Of a DNA stretch of 64,000 nt, positions 1 through 8,743 are shown one piece after another; position 1 is the stretch's first letter, and each line of letters starts with the position of its first letter. Origin of the DNA: Olivibacter oleidegradans. Its GTDB lineage: Bacteria; Bacteroidota; Bacteroidia; Sphingobacteriales; Sphingobacteriaceae. The notes beneath the pieces were generated by a model. The model made no database searches and had not been told where the DNA came from. It saw only the letters and a list, made by a program, of their open reading frames with translations. The stretch is from assembly GCF_042432805.1 (NCBI RefSeq), contig NZ_JBHLWO010000001.1:682001-746000 (forward strand), read 5' to 3'. A program made the translations under genes and the position numbers.

Positions 1-512
1 GAGGAACCACCTCGAATGGTAATTTGCGCTTCAGCACCTAAAACACCCGATGAGTTCACCATATTAACGCCAGCAGCTTGCCCTTGTAGAATTTGCTGGG
101 GAGTCTGAATAGGTACATTTTTAAAAGACTCCGAACTTACAGACGCTACTGTTTGAGTACTTAAAGCTCGACTCTGCTGTCCATAACCAACAACCACAAC
201 TTCCGATAACTCAGAAGCGTTAATACCTAGCGTTACATCTAAATTGTTTCCAGCGCTTAAACTTTGTACTAAGGTTTTGTAACCAATATAACTGAAAGTT
301 AAGCTTACAGCTCCTGCTGGAACGGATAAAGAAAACATTCCATCATTGCTGGTCTGGGTTCCAATAGTTGAACCGCTCACTACCACTGATACTCCTGGTA
401 GGGGCTGTCCGTTTTCGTCAGACACTTTTCCGCTGACCCTCCTTTCCTGCGCGTATACTGCTCCTATTAAGAGAGTAAACAGTAAGAAAAAACTTAGTAG
501 TTTTTGTTTCAT
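1..512 (-). CDS. SusC/RagA-family TonB-dependent receptor, N-terminal part (runs off the left edge)
   Basis: Outer-membrane TonB-dependent transporter subunit; only the first 170 codons are in the window. The protein opens with MKQKLLSFFLLF, a Sec signal peptide ending in VYAQ, nearly the same leader as the two complete SusC proteins at 10221-13466 and 15402-18671. After it comes a carboxypeptidase-D-regulatory-like fold (about residues 22-105, with FSYIGYK), then the TonB-box-like stretch ELSEVVVVGYG and the start of the plug domain (QGQAAGVNM, ITIRGGSS). The ATG at 510-512 is chosen because it is the only start giving the signal peptide. The rest of the barrel and any SusD partner would lie to the left. 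The substrate cannot be told from this part. Confidence 0.9.
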   Translation of the reverse strand, partial: MKQKLLSFFLLFTLLIGAVYAQERRVSGKVSDENGQPLPGVSVVVSGSTIGTQTSNDGMFSLSVPAGAVSLTFSYIGYKTLVQSLSAGNNLDVTLGINASELSEVVVVGYGQQSRALSTQTVASVSSESFKNVPIQTPQQILQGQAAGVNMVNSSGVLGAEAQITIRGGS

Positions 513-1404
513 GTGTTTTGTGTTTTGGTTAAAATATTAAATTGATTAAATATAAAGCAACTGGACTATATTTAGGCTGAACCCGATAAGGTTTACGCAT
601 CAAGTATGATGTCAAGGCATATCCTTTCACTTGGTCCCGGATATTGATCCGTTGAACAATATACAAATTGCTACTTATCATAATAATTCGAGTTCAGTGT
701 ACGCAAAAGACAGGAAAAATGGCTTTAGAATAGGTTGATCAATCCACTCAATTCTTCTTCACTTACATTTGTCATCCTAATTAGGCTAAGTAAATCTATC
801 TCAATACGTTACACTTAAGTTATTATAAGAAAAATTTGACAATTAGTTACCAAAATTAAGATATTGAAAATATTTTGCAAGGTTTTTTTTTATCTATTCA
901 TAAATGTAGGATAAAATTTCAGCAAAAAAGCTTGTAGCGCCGTTTTTACTAGCTTCCTTAAAAACGCGATTGTAACAAACAAGGTAATTAAAGTATTGAA
1001 AATCCTCATACTCACGAATACAAATAATCCAATGATTGCTTATTAAAATTTCATGAGAATTGTAACGCTATGTACCTCAAAATAGTCAAATAAGTTGCAA
1101 ATTGAAATGCTAGAACTTCTTTTGCGAATAACAAATTAAAGCAAAGTAGTTTTAGAAAGTAGTTACATTTACTTGCTATTTCAGACAGTTGTTGCCGTCG
1201 ATAAGAAAATTAACGCCGATAAAATATAGTTAAGATGGTTGTCCGCATGAGGACCGACAATCCTGTCTTCACAATTCTTCGAGGAATGAGGAGACAAATT
1301 TATCTCCTTTTTAGTCGGCCCCTTCCTAAAAAGGAGATAAATTGTATATGTAACCAGTTCTTCTTTTGTTTATATTTCGCCTAGATCTAAACAAATTATT
1401 CTTA
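513..1404. other. gene-free gap, about 890 bp
   Basis: No open frame with coding character was found on either strand. The stretch holds the upstream region of the partial SusC gene (first 200 bases), AT-rich DNA, and near its right end a long inverted repeat (1297-1343) described separately. I recognise no RNA gene here. Confidence 0.6.
1297..1343. repeat. perfect 18-bp inverted repeat, possible terminator
   Basis: Arms 1297-1314 and 1326-1343 are perfect complements (AATTTATCTCCTTTTTAG and its reverse complement) around an 11-base GC-rich loop. It lies about 60 bp downstream of the lipoprotein gene ending at 1405 on the minus strand, so it could terminate that transcript. No clear U-tract follows, so a small mobile-element relic is also possible. 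Confidence 0.55.
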
Positions 1405-2715
1405 CTAAGTCGTTGTACCTGGATCTCCAGGGTTAGGGCTTAATATTTGGATTGTTATAGGTTTCTTTAACGTGATTGGAACTCCATCCATTAGAAATGA
1501 AACGATCAAGTAATCAGATTGTGACGGTTGACCAGCCCTAATGTCAGCTGTTGTATTTGATGTAACCTGAATAAAGCAGCCAGGAGGTGGCGTCCAGGTG
1601 ACCTGCGAAATAACTCTATTAACTGACGAGCCAGTTTTTACAATTTGAAACGTTGAAAAATTTCCAAGTTCATACAGAAATGAAGGCCCCTCCAACCGAA
1701 CTTCATTAACAATTGGTGAGGTATAAACTTTCGAAACGATTTTATTACATCCGTTAAGACTTATAGAAATTTCCCCGCCCCCTAAGCCTGTTGTTTTTAT
1801 CGCTACAGAAGGTCCCACGTTGCTACCAACTATTTGAAAATCGCCGGAAACAGACCATGTAAAATTTGAGTTAATTGGCAAAGAAAAGGCTTCAACAGAA
1901 TATGTGGCAACCTGATTAACGGTCAAAGATTCCGGTCCTACAACTGCAAATTGATTTTGTTCTTCGATAACAATATTGTTCCATAGTTCTGCTGTAGAGT
2001 TTGATTTTCCAGAAGTATTTGGAAGAGCGCTTAGCCAAAGATAATCGTAACATTTATCAGCAGTAAATAATAATTCAACTGCCTTTGTAGATCCCTTAGC
2101 TATAGCGGGAAAAATCTGTGTCGGCTCGGACGAACCTGTCAAATTAATTGGACCCGAATTTGCACAAATCGACATAATTGTTGGGTTATTGGTTAACCTT
2201 GCCTGTAAAGTCGGAAATCTTCTAATATCTTTAGTTTGCCCCCATTCATAATCTGTTCCACCAAGAGTAGTCTTTATTTTATATATCGACCCTTGCTTAA
2301 AGGGATACTTAATTGCCATACCGCTGCCATAACTCCCAGGTAAGGATTCAGAGTAGGCGTGTAAAGTAGATAGGCTTAAATAGTAATAAGTCTGAGGATT
2401 AAGATTATTTACGTTAAGCTTAGAGAATCCTTGAGTAGATTTGAAAGTAATACCATTAACGGTCTTTTCTGATGTAGTACAAGCGTCATATCCTTGAAAG
2501 GATTGAAAATTTATAGTTGTTGATTTCGTGTTTGGTGTAGTTGAAAGCGCGACGTTCGAAGTTGCAGCATTTGTTCCGCTTTTTATCATGCTCATCGCCT
2601 GATCAAAGGTAATAGACCTGTCTTGTTTCGAGTCTCTATCTTTCTCAAACGAGTCTTTCTTAGAACATGAAAACACAAACGTAAAGACTAGAATTATTGG
2701 TAAACATCTTTTCAT
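1405..2715 (-). CDS. putative lipoprotein with PKD-like domain, function unknown
   Basis: Predicted 436-residue exported lipoprotein. I start it at the ATG at 2713-2715, because the product then opens with MKRCLPIILVFTFVFSCSKK, a good type II signal peptide with Cys as lipobox; the longer frame to 2796 adds an unlikely N-terminus. After a low-complexity linker there is a first beta-rich region (to about residue 235), then a PKD-like segment with a WSVSGDFQIVGSN motif (about 285-330), and a C-terminal beta region ending in a PNPGDPGTTT tail. The gene at 7351-8469 is a diverged paralogue: both share the FTA(D/N)xC segment and the IVGSN(V/I)GxSV motif, each followed by a Cys. Surface anchoring or ligand binding is inference. 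It has no operon partner. Confidence 0.75.
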   Translation of the reverse strand: MKRCLPIILVFTFVFSCSKKDSFEKDRDSKQDRSITFDQAMSMIKSGTNAATSNVALSTTPNTKSTTINFQSFQGYDACTTSEKTVNGITFKSTQGFSKLNVNNLNPQTYYYLSLSTLHAYSESLPGSYGSGMAIKYPFKQGSIYKIKTTLGGTDYEWGQTKDIRRFPTLQARLTNNPTIMSICANSGPINLTGSSEPTQIFPAIAKGSTKAVELLFTADKCYDYLWLSALPNTSGKSNSTAELWNNIVIEEQNQFAVVGPESLTVNQVATYSVEAFSLPINSNFTWSVSGDFQIVGSNVGPSVAIKTTGLGGGEISISLNGCNKIVSKVYTSPIVNEVRLEGPSFLYELGNFSTFQIVKTGSSVNRVISQVTWTPPPGCFIQVTSNTTADIRAGQPSQSDYLIVSFLMDGVPITLKKPITIQILSPNPGDPGTTT

Positions 2716-4413
2716 AATTTTAATTTTATCAAACATAACATAAAATATTAAATATCCAAAGTTACAAATTAGTATCAGCAAAATAAAGTTATTCAAAAAG
2801 GCACTAAAATCACACTTTACCTATCTCTTGAGTGTCTTTGTTTTACACCTGTCATTTTCATAGTCATAAGACACATAATTTAAATACGACAGCAAAGTAG
2901 TTCATCTAATAGTATAAGCTCCGACTATTATGCTCTCGATAGCAGCGATTGATTAAAGAGCTGGACATCAACTGTATTTAACCATAACTAAAACTAAGCC
3001 ACTTCGGCATTGATACTTGCAGACCTTGAAACAAAACAAAAGCAACGCAAGCTAGAAATAAGAATGTTAGCTGGAAATAGGTTTTTCATATTTTGTTTAT
3101 TTAATAAATCCTAAACTTATCTTTTCTAAAAGAATCAACACAAGGATAAAGCAATTATCTTAGAGTACCCCCAGAATAAGGCCGCAAGCCAGCCTATGGG
3201 ATAGTCTAGCTTCTTTGCAAGATAGACTTTTAAAAAGAAAATCCGAAAAAAAATTCAATCATATAGACTTATTTAAAAAAGCACATAGAATTACAAATCA
3301 TCAATGTTTAGTCATCATCTAAAATTAAAATTAGATAAGAATTGTAACAAGAGTTAACTATATTATTTCGTATAGAAGATTAATCTTTTCCTTCCAGCCA
3401 ATCTTCCAACTCCTTTTTCTTTTCCCGATTTGTCTTCACTTCTGCGATCTCACAAGATGGATCCAGTATAAAATAAGGCTTCGCTTCTCACGCCTTACTT
3501 CCTTTATCGCTTTCCTATTTACCACAAATATTGGATGAAGGTTAATTCAATAACTGCTAATTACGCTATTTTAACAGCGTCAGAAGCTATTCGATTTATT
3601 ATGTTTTCAATGAGCTCCTACTTTTCTTTGCTTCGCCTCCCTGAACACAAAGAAAACCGCCACTAAAACTTCACATTTTATTAGCAAAATAGAGTCCTTT
3701 ATAAGCGAAGCGAATTAAACTGAAAGCGAGACGGCTTATTTGACTAGCGAAACACAAATCTTTGATAGTAAAACGTATCAATCAAAGAGCACGATGCCGA
3801 ACCTTGATGGCACTGTGTCGTATTCCAGCACCTCAATACGGCATAGTGCAATCGAAATAACCTATTTTACTAATAAAACGCAGCCTTCTATCGGAAAAAT
3901 GAGCCGATTCGATAGCTAAATGAATTTTAATAATGGTAGTTTACAGGATATCATGAGCGAAACGATAGAATTTAATCTCTCCATTGTTTGCAGTGTTCTG
4001 AAAAACCACGATGAGTGCTAAACCCATTTGTATCATCACTATCCTGTTCCGTAGGGTCCTATTGAGTGATAGGCACTGGAAACCTATACCTTGATAGCTC
4101 CGTTTATTTTCATCTCCGCAATCCTAAATAAAACAAGAGAAACAATCTCAGAGCGACTGCAACTATCCGATCTACTCTACCAGTATTACTATTTAAGTTT
4201 CGAAAGAGCAAGCTCTATTACGATTATGTTGTTCAATTTTACGGATAGCCAGATTAAAGTCAGTGCGGCAAAAACACAATGGTTGTTCCTTTAAGATCTC
4301 TACATTTGTTTAAACTTATCCATGATTAATTTCCCCTTTGACAAGAGTTGCCTGAAAACACAAAAACGCTGACGGCAACCTTTTCATGATTTCTATAAAT
4401 CTCAAAAAAAAGC
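2716..4413. other. gene-poor gap, about 1.7 kb, probably decayed DNA
   Basis: No convincing gene. A minus-strand frame ending at 3380 reads as about 33 coding-looking codons (KPYFILDPSCEIAEVK ... WLEGKD, then stop) with stops just upstream, so it may be the tail of a dead gene. A + strand open frame at 4091-4294 has no signal, family likeness or ribosome site and is treated as chance. Around 3615-3670 there are CTTTGCTTC / ACAAAGAAA words resembling those near 57805-57845. The stretch looks like accumulated debris beside lipoprotein genes. Confidence 0.5.
3380..3487 (-). pseudogene. possible 3' remnant of an unidentified gene
   Basis: Minus-strand frame of roughly 35 codons ending in TAA at 3380-3382. 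It encodes a charged, plausible protein tail (EIAEVKTNREKKKELEDW and so on), but the frame is closed by a stop just upstream and has no start. The family is not recognised. It may be chance. Confidence 0.25.
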
Positions 4414-5841
4414 CTATTTGTCCACTATATTAGCCTTAAAAGTTTTTATTATATGAACTTTGCTGCTTCCATTACTCGGTACCAAATCGAAAGATACTCT
4501 AACGCCGACTACGTCCAAGGCTTTATTGGAGCTTAGTTGTCTCCCTTTATAGACTTTTGAACTTATCAAAGCGTTCTCAACTCCATCCTCTACAGCAAGC
4601 ATTTCCTGTTCTATATTTTCTATCGTTGCATACTTGCTCACAAACGGATTAAAAAGATATTCTAATGAGCCTTCGTTTAATTGGTACTTATAAGCAAGCT
4701 CTCCGCTAGTTTTTGTAAAAAATACCTCGGGCATCTTATTCAAGTAAAAAACACCTAATGACTCATTAAAAATTGGGAACTCCCCAACACCATTACTCCA
4801 ATCAAACCCAGGACATCCGACTACTGGAGTCGTGATCAATGCGTTATTCACTAAATTATTAACAGAAGCAGTCGTGGCTACCTTAATCATTTGAGACATT
4901 TTTTTGTCCGCAGTGACAGCATTAAAAAGATCGATTTCTTTGGAATCATTAGTGTCAAGAATGTTGCTATCTATAGAAAATTCTGGTATAATATTTTTTG
5001 CATCCTGCAACTCCTTAGCTGACCTCAAGTTAATTTGGTATAATTCGCCTGCTCCGCCCACATATGGAAAACTTTGATTTTGTATGTTAAATCTTAAAGG
5101 CAGACTTCCTGAAAAATCGTGTCTCCCAATAGTACTTTGCGTTGTTTTTCCAAATCCCATTACAAAATTTAACATCTGAGAATCGCTTACATTAGGATCA
5201 TAAGCTACTTCAAACTCAGAAATATACCAACTATTGTTCTTAACCTCTTTCGGTTCAATAATACTAACACTGTTAGATTGTTTATTGAGATCAACAATAA
5301 GTTGATCGGAAAAAATAAGGGTATGCCCCCCTCCTGAATGCATCTTAATTGTATTATACAAGACATTGAGATCTTTAATTTGACTAATATCAGTATTGTC
5401 GATATATTTATACATTCTTATTATACCACGATATTTATTATATAGTATAAAAAAGTCTAAAGGATTTTCGTATTCCGTTGAAAAAGTATTATATAGCAAT
5501 TCCCATCCGTCTCTTTTTTTAAAGTCGAGCATGTAGTTACTATCATAATCTTGTGACAAGCTAAACCAAGGAGCGAGAATAGGCTCCTTACCAGCAGGAG
5601 TAGGCATGTATTTAATATGCTCCCAGTCCAATAAAGATTGCCTACCCACTTTAGTGGGTTGCAAAACCGCAGAGCCTTGGTCAATGATACTATACTGACC
5701 AACTTTCCCAGGTGACGACACAACGATTAGACCTTCTTCTTGATCAGTCGTTTTGATGTTATCTTTGTTGCAAGAGATCATAAAAGAAAGCGCAACAAGA
5801 AGAAAAAATATTTTGAAGAATATCGTATTTAATCGAATCAT
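4414..5841 (-). CDS. putative lipoprotein, function unknown
   Basis: Predicted 475-residue lipoprotein. The ATG at 5839-5841 is preferred over the longer frame to 5901, as it yields MIRLNTIFFKIFFLLVALSF followed by MISC, a type II signal with Cys lipobox. The mature part is soluble, rich in Asn, Ser and Tyr, without membrane segments or a repeat. It contains IYKxLYNT-type aromatic stretches, NFVMGFGKTTQ, and a C-terminal region (SSKVYKGRQLSS, VRVSFDLVPSNGSSK) typical of Bacteroidota surface lipoproteins. I cannot assign a family with confidence. The left end of the IS4 element lies 87 bp upstream of the start, so the native promoter may have been displaced or replaced. Confidence 0.7.
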   Translation of the reverse strand: MIRLNTIFFKIFFLLVALSFMISCNKDNIKTTDQEEGLIVVSSPGKVGQYSIIDQGSAVLQPTKVGRQSLLDWEHIKYMPTPAGKEPILAPWFSLSQDYDSNYMLDFKKRDGWELLYNTFSTEYENPLDFFILYNKYRGIIRMYKYIDNTDISQIKDLNVLYNTIKMHSGGGHTLIFSDQLIVDLNKQSNSVSIIEPKEVKNNSWYISEFEVAYDPNVSDSQMLNFVMGFGKTTQSTIGRHDFSGSLPLRFNIQNQSFPYVGGAGELYQINLRSAKELQDAKNIIPEFSIDSNILDTNDSKEIDLFNAVTADKKMSQMIKVATTASVNNLVNNALITTPVVGCPGFDWSNGVGEFPIFNESLGVFYLNKMPEVFFTKTSGELAYKYQLNEGSLEYLFNPFVSKYATIENIEQEMLAVEDGVENALISSKVYKGRQLSSNKALDVVGVRVSFDLVPSNGSSKVHIIKTFKANIVDK

Positions 5842-5927
5842 AATAGGAACAGGCATTATTAAACAGAACACTGTCGATGCTAATTTAACATTTTTTTTCA
5901 ATTAATCAAACTACATAAAGCTTTACT

Positions 5928-7364
5928 CCACACCTGTCCAAAATAAATTTTGGAGGTAAAAGATTGTTGGTTCGCTACTATTGAGGGTGATATTTTTGTT
6001 GAGCAGAGAATACTATCCCCGGGTGTTGGCATAAATTTAACCATCAAATAATTTCAGCTGCCCTATTTCTATAATCTGCTTTTGGTCGTAGAAAGGATTG
6101 TTGAGCCAGTTTATAAGTCCGATTTTAACAAAGAGATTCAGTCTGATAAATGTTACCAGATTGGACAAATACCATCTGTATCCGGCTTTCTGCTGTAAGA
6201 ATTTTAGGAGCAGCACAGCAATCAGAGCAGTCCAGAGTTGTATTTTTACTGCATTTTCGCTTGTGCCCACGAATGATTTTATTTTCAGGTGCTGTTTTAC
6301 GTGTTTGTAGAACACTTCGATATGCCATCTTTCTTTATAGATATCAGCCACGGTCTGTGCCTTCCAGTGGAGATTGTTTTTAATAAAGGTGTATTCCTGC
6401 CCCGTTGTGTTGTCCAAATAAACAACCATGCGCATTTCCCCGCTGTATTCCGCTGAAGCCTTCCAGGCAGTAAGGGTAATAAGCCGGTCTGCAAGGATAA
6501 AGGTATTGCCCGCACTTTTTTCGGTATTATCTTCAACAATCCGGTAGGCCATGTTCGTTTTTGCCCTGGTAACAAAAAAACACCGGTTGCTGTCCAAAAC
6601 ACATAGCCATTTATAATCAACGTATCCCCGGTCCATTACGATGACGCTCCCGAGGGGAAAAGAAAGCTTTTTTGCCACATTGATCTCATGGACACTTCCT
6701 TCGGTGATGGCAGTGAATACCGGCAGGCAGCCATCATAATCCAGCACCGTATGCATCTTCACTGCCCCTTGGTGCTACGGTAGGTAGCCCAGTCGAACAC
6801 CTTCAGGCACAGGGGAATCACCGTGGCGTCCAGCAGATATACAATCCGTTTCAGTCTTTTAAGACCCGTAAGGGCGAAACTGTGCCGATGCCACAACTCT
6901 TCCAGCATTTTATAATAAAAGTCCCTGAAGAGTTCGTAACTACGATGTCTGTTGATATAGGAAAGACTTGATTTGCAAGGAACGCGACCTATACCCAGGT
7001 GGTTGATATTGCCCGTGGTGATCCTAAGGCCCTTGCTGATATCATGGACGGAACTGGCTCCACCTATATGGCAGAACAGCATCGACACAAAGTGGGCCCA
7101 GCTGTTGATCCCTTTCCTGTGCTTATCGCTACCATGCTTTTTTACCAGCCTGTCGAATTTTTCCCTCGGAAAATAAGACAATAACTGACTGAATAAACTT
7201 ATATTTATTCATCAGGTATGTTATCTTTATGGCATTCATGCTATCCGCACAGCGGATGGTACCATCGGAGGTTAATGTTTGATTTAAGCACTCAAAACAC
7301 ACGGCTTTTTAGCCGTACTCCTTCTTTTTCCTTAATTATTTTTCAGCGTTTTGGACGCATGTGG
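5928..7364 (-). mobile_element. IS4-family insertion sequence, about 1.44 kb, defective
   Basis: The boundaries come from matching imperfect terminal inverted repeats I could align by eye: left CCACACCTGTCCAAAAT (5928-5944) and, reading inward on the other strand from 7364 to 7348, CCACATGCGTCCAAAAC (13 of 17 identical). These lie about 110 bp beyond the transposase stop and about 150 bp upstream of its start, normal for IS4 elements. I could not find a convincing target-site duplication (only CTC is shared next to the ends), so an adjacent deletion or recombination is likely. The transposase is broken by frameshifts. Confidence 0.7.
6037..7212 (-). pseudogene. IS4-family DDE transposase, frameshifted
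   Basis: The N-terminal part (DUF4372-like, 6759 to about 7184) and the C-terminal DDE part (6037-6762) lie in different frames. They rejoin if one G is added to the run at about 6766-6769: the first frame ends ...RSTKGQ-stop, whereas the family expects ...TKGAVKMHTVLDYDG. A second break lies near codon 8: an ATG at 7210-7212 gives MNKYKFI, but the frame that continues as SQLLSYFPREKF differs. The catalytic parts are present: LDATVIPL (first D), VMDRGYVDY (second D) and YKERWHIEVFYKHVK, which fits the IS4 signature Y-2-R-3-E-6-K. No slippery heptamer or stimulatory structure is evident, so I read it as inactivated and not as programmed frameshifting. Confidence 0.85.
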
Positions 7365-8469
7365 CTCAGTCCTTGTTTGGTCGTGCTCAAAAGAAGAAGA
7401 TAAGCAAATCGATGCGAAGCTTCAACCCATTCAAAAAATAGCAGCAGTTATTCCACCAACTCCTTCACTCATCAAAACGATTAATCGGTTTAACCCAAAC
7501 TATACCCCAGCCGGATCGATGAAAATCGACACACTGTATAAGATATCTGGGAATGTGACGCGAGGCAAAAGTGACAGTCTGATAAAATTTGAGCTAGGCT
7601 TCTCAGATAATGCATATATAATCTTTAAGCATAACTTCGTCAAAGGTAATAACTATGCCATTAGTGTGCCAGTCAATATGGAGGGGTACAACGATGACTG
7701 TGGTCTTTTGGGTGTAGATTGCAAAACCTATTTCCCAGAACTCGAGATATTCACGTTAAAGAGTTTAAATTTGAGCAGCGCAACAGATCTCTGTTCATTG
7801 AAGCCACTTTTATTAAGAACATCTAATGATAACGTAGTATCATGGAAAATTCCACAAGGGCAAAAGAATACTCCAAAAAACCAAAGCAAAACAGTCAATC
7901 TGAGCTTTACAGCGAACGAATGCTCTAACTATATCGTATTTAGAGCATCAAGTCAAGTTTCAAAACCAACATATCTTTACCTAAAAAATATGAAAATTAC
8001 AAAAACGTCTGTTCTTCAGTTTGAAGGAGAAGAAGAGATGTGCGTTGGTACTACTCAAACCATCGGATATAGTGCAAGTGGGTTTATTATAAACATACCA
8101 GTAAAATGGTATGTAAAGGGAGGCTCACAAATCGTTGGAAGTAATATTGGCTCAAGTGTGACAATAAAATCTCTAGGAAATAACGGCGGAAAGATGGGAT
8201 TCTTTTCCTGCACGGATACCATAGATGGTTTTGAATTTGAAGTGAGGGCCCCTGCGGATTTTCAAATACTTGGCAAACCTGTTGTACGACCATTAGAGCA
8301 AACCGTTATTTACTATTTGCCTGAAGAAATCGGTTTATCGAATACATCATTCGAGGTAAGTGGTGCAACCGTATTGAGTAAAACGGCAACATCTGTTCGC
8401 GTTAGAATCAACAATATTGTAAATAATAGCATCCCAATTGTTGTTATTACCGCTAAGGGAATGTTCTAG
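7351..8469 (+). CDS. PKD-like lipoprotein, probably 5'-truncated by the IS element
   Basis: The open frame has no ATG at its start. It begins with a TTG at 7351 that lies inside the right inverted repeat of the IS4 element, and its first residues (SVLVWSCSKEEDK) look like the tail of a type II signal peptide whose n-region and most of its h-region are missing. A stop codon lies just upstream in frame. From the Cys onward it is a paralogue of the lipoprotein at 1405-2715: it shares NLSFTANECSNY, a PKD-like WYVKGGSQIVGSN(I)GSSV motif, and FFSC. Most likely it is a pseudogene that lost its 5' end during or after the insertion. Expression from a promoter inside the IS with a TTG start cannot be excluded, but the product would be poorly exported. 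Confidence 0.6.
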   Translation: MDACGSVLVWSCSKEEDKQIDAKLQPIQKIAAVIPPTPSLIKTINRFNPNYTPAGSMKIDTLYKISGNVTRGKSDSLIKFELGFSDNAYIIFKHNFVKGNNYAISVPVNMEGYNDDCGLLGVDCKTYFPELEIFTLKSLNLSSATDLCSLKPLLLRTSNDNVVSWKIPQGQKNTPKNQSKTVNLSFTANECSNYIVFRASSQVSKPTYLYLKNMKITKTSVLQFEGEEEMCVGTTQTIGYSASGFIINIPVKWYVKGGSQIVGSNIGSSVTIKSLGNNGGKMGFFSCTDTIDGFEFEVRAPADFQILGKPVVRPLEQTVIYYLPEEIGLSNTSFEVSGATVLSKTATSVRVRINNIVNNSIPIVVITAKGMF

Positions 8470-8681
8470 ATACTATCAATAAAAACGAGTAGAATACTTT
8501 GTGCAATATAAAACTCTATCCCCATCTCAAACTAAATATCAAACTCCCTTGTCTTTAAACAAAACTAACGGTCATTGAACCTCCATCTATACGGAGCTAA
8601 TTTATCAATTGTAAAACTCCTGAATTTAAGAGATTAGTACAATTGACAAAAGAGATTTAGATGAAACATGCAAGATTTTTA

Positions 8682-8722
8682 AACAGCGAGGCTTTCTTAG
8701 TTTTAAAGAAAGCCCCACTGTT
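8682..8722 (-). terminator. stem-loop terminator after the first susD gene
   Basis: AACAGCGAGGCTTTCTT (from 8682) pairs with AAGAAAGCCCCACTGTT (to about 8722) with few mismatches across a short AT loop. It sits 20 bp downstream of the susD stop at 8744 on the minus strand. Because the lipoprotein gene on the other strand ends at 8469, it may serve both. Confidence 0.65.
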
Positions 8723-8743
8723 TATACATGACAAATATGGGGA

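Noticed and set aside
4091..4294. Plus-strand open frame of 67 codons in the gene-poor gap
   Set aside because: No ribosome site, signal, domain or conservation cue, in AT-rich apparently decayed DNA.
6037..7212. Programmed frameshifting in the IS4 transposase
   Set aside because: The break is at a plain G run (AAGGGGC) without a good slippery site, IS4 elements normally use one frame, and a second frame break occurs near the start.
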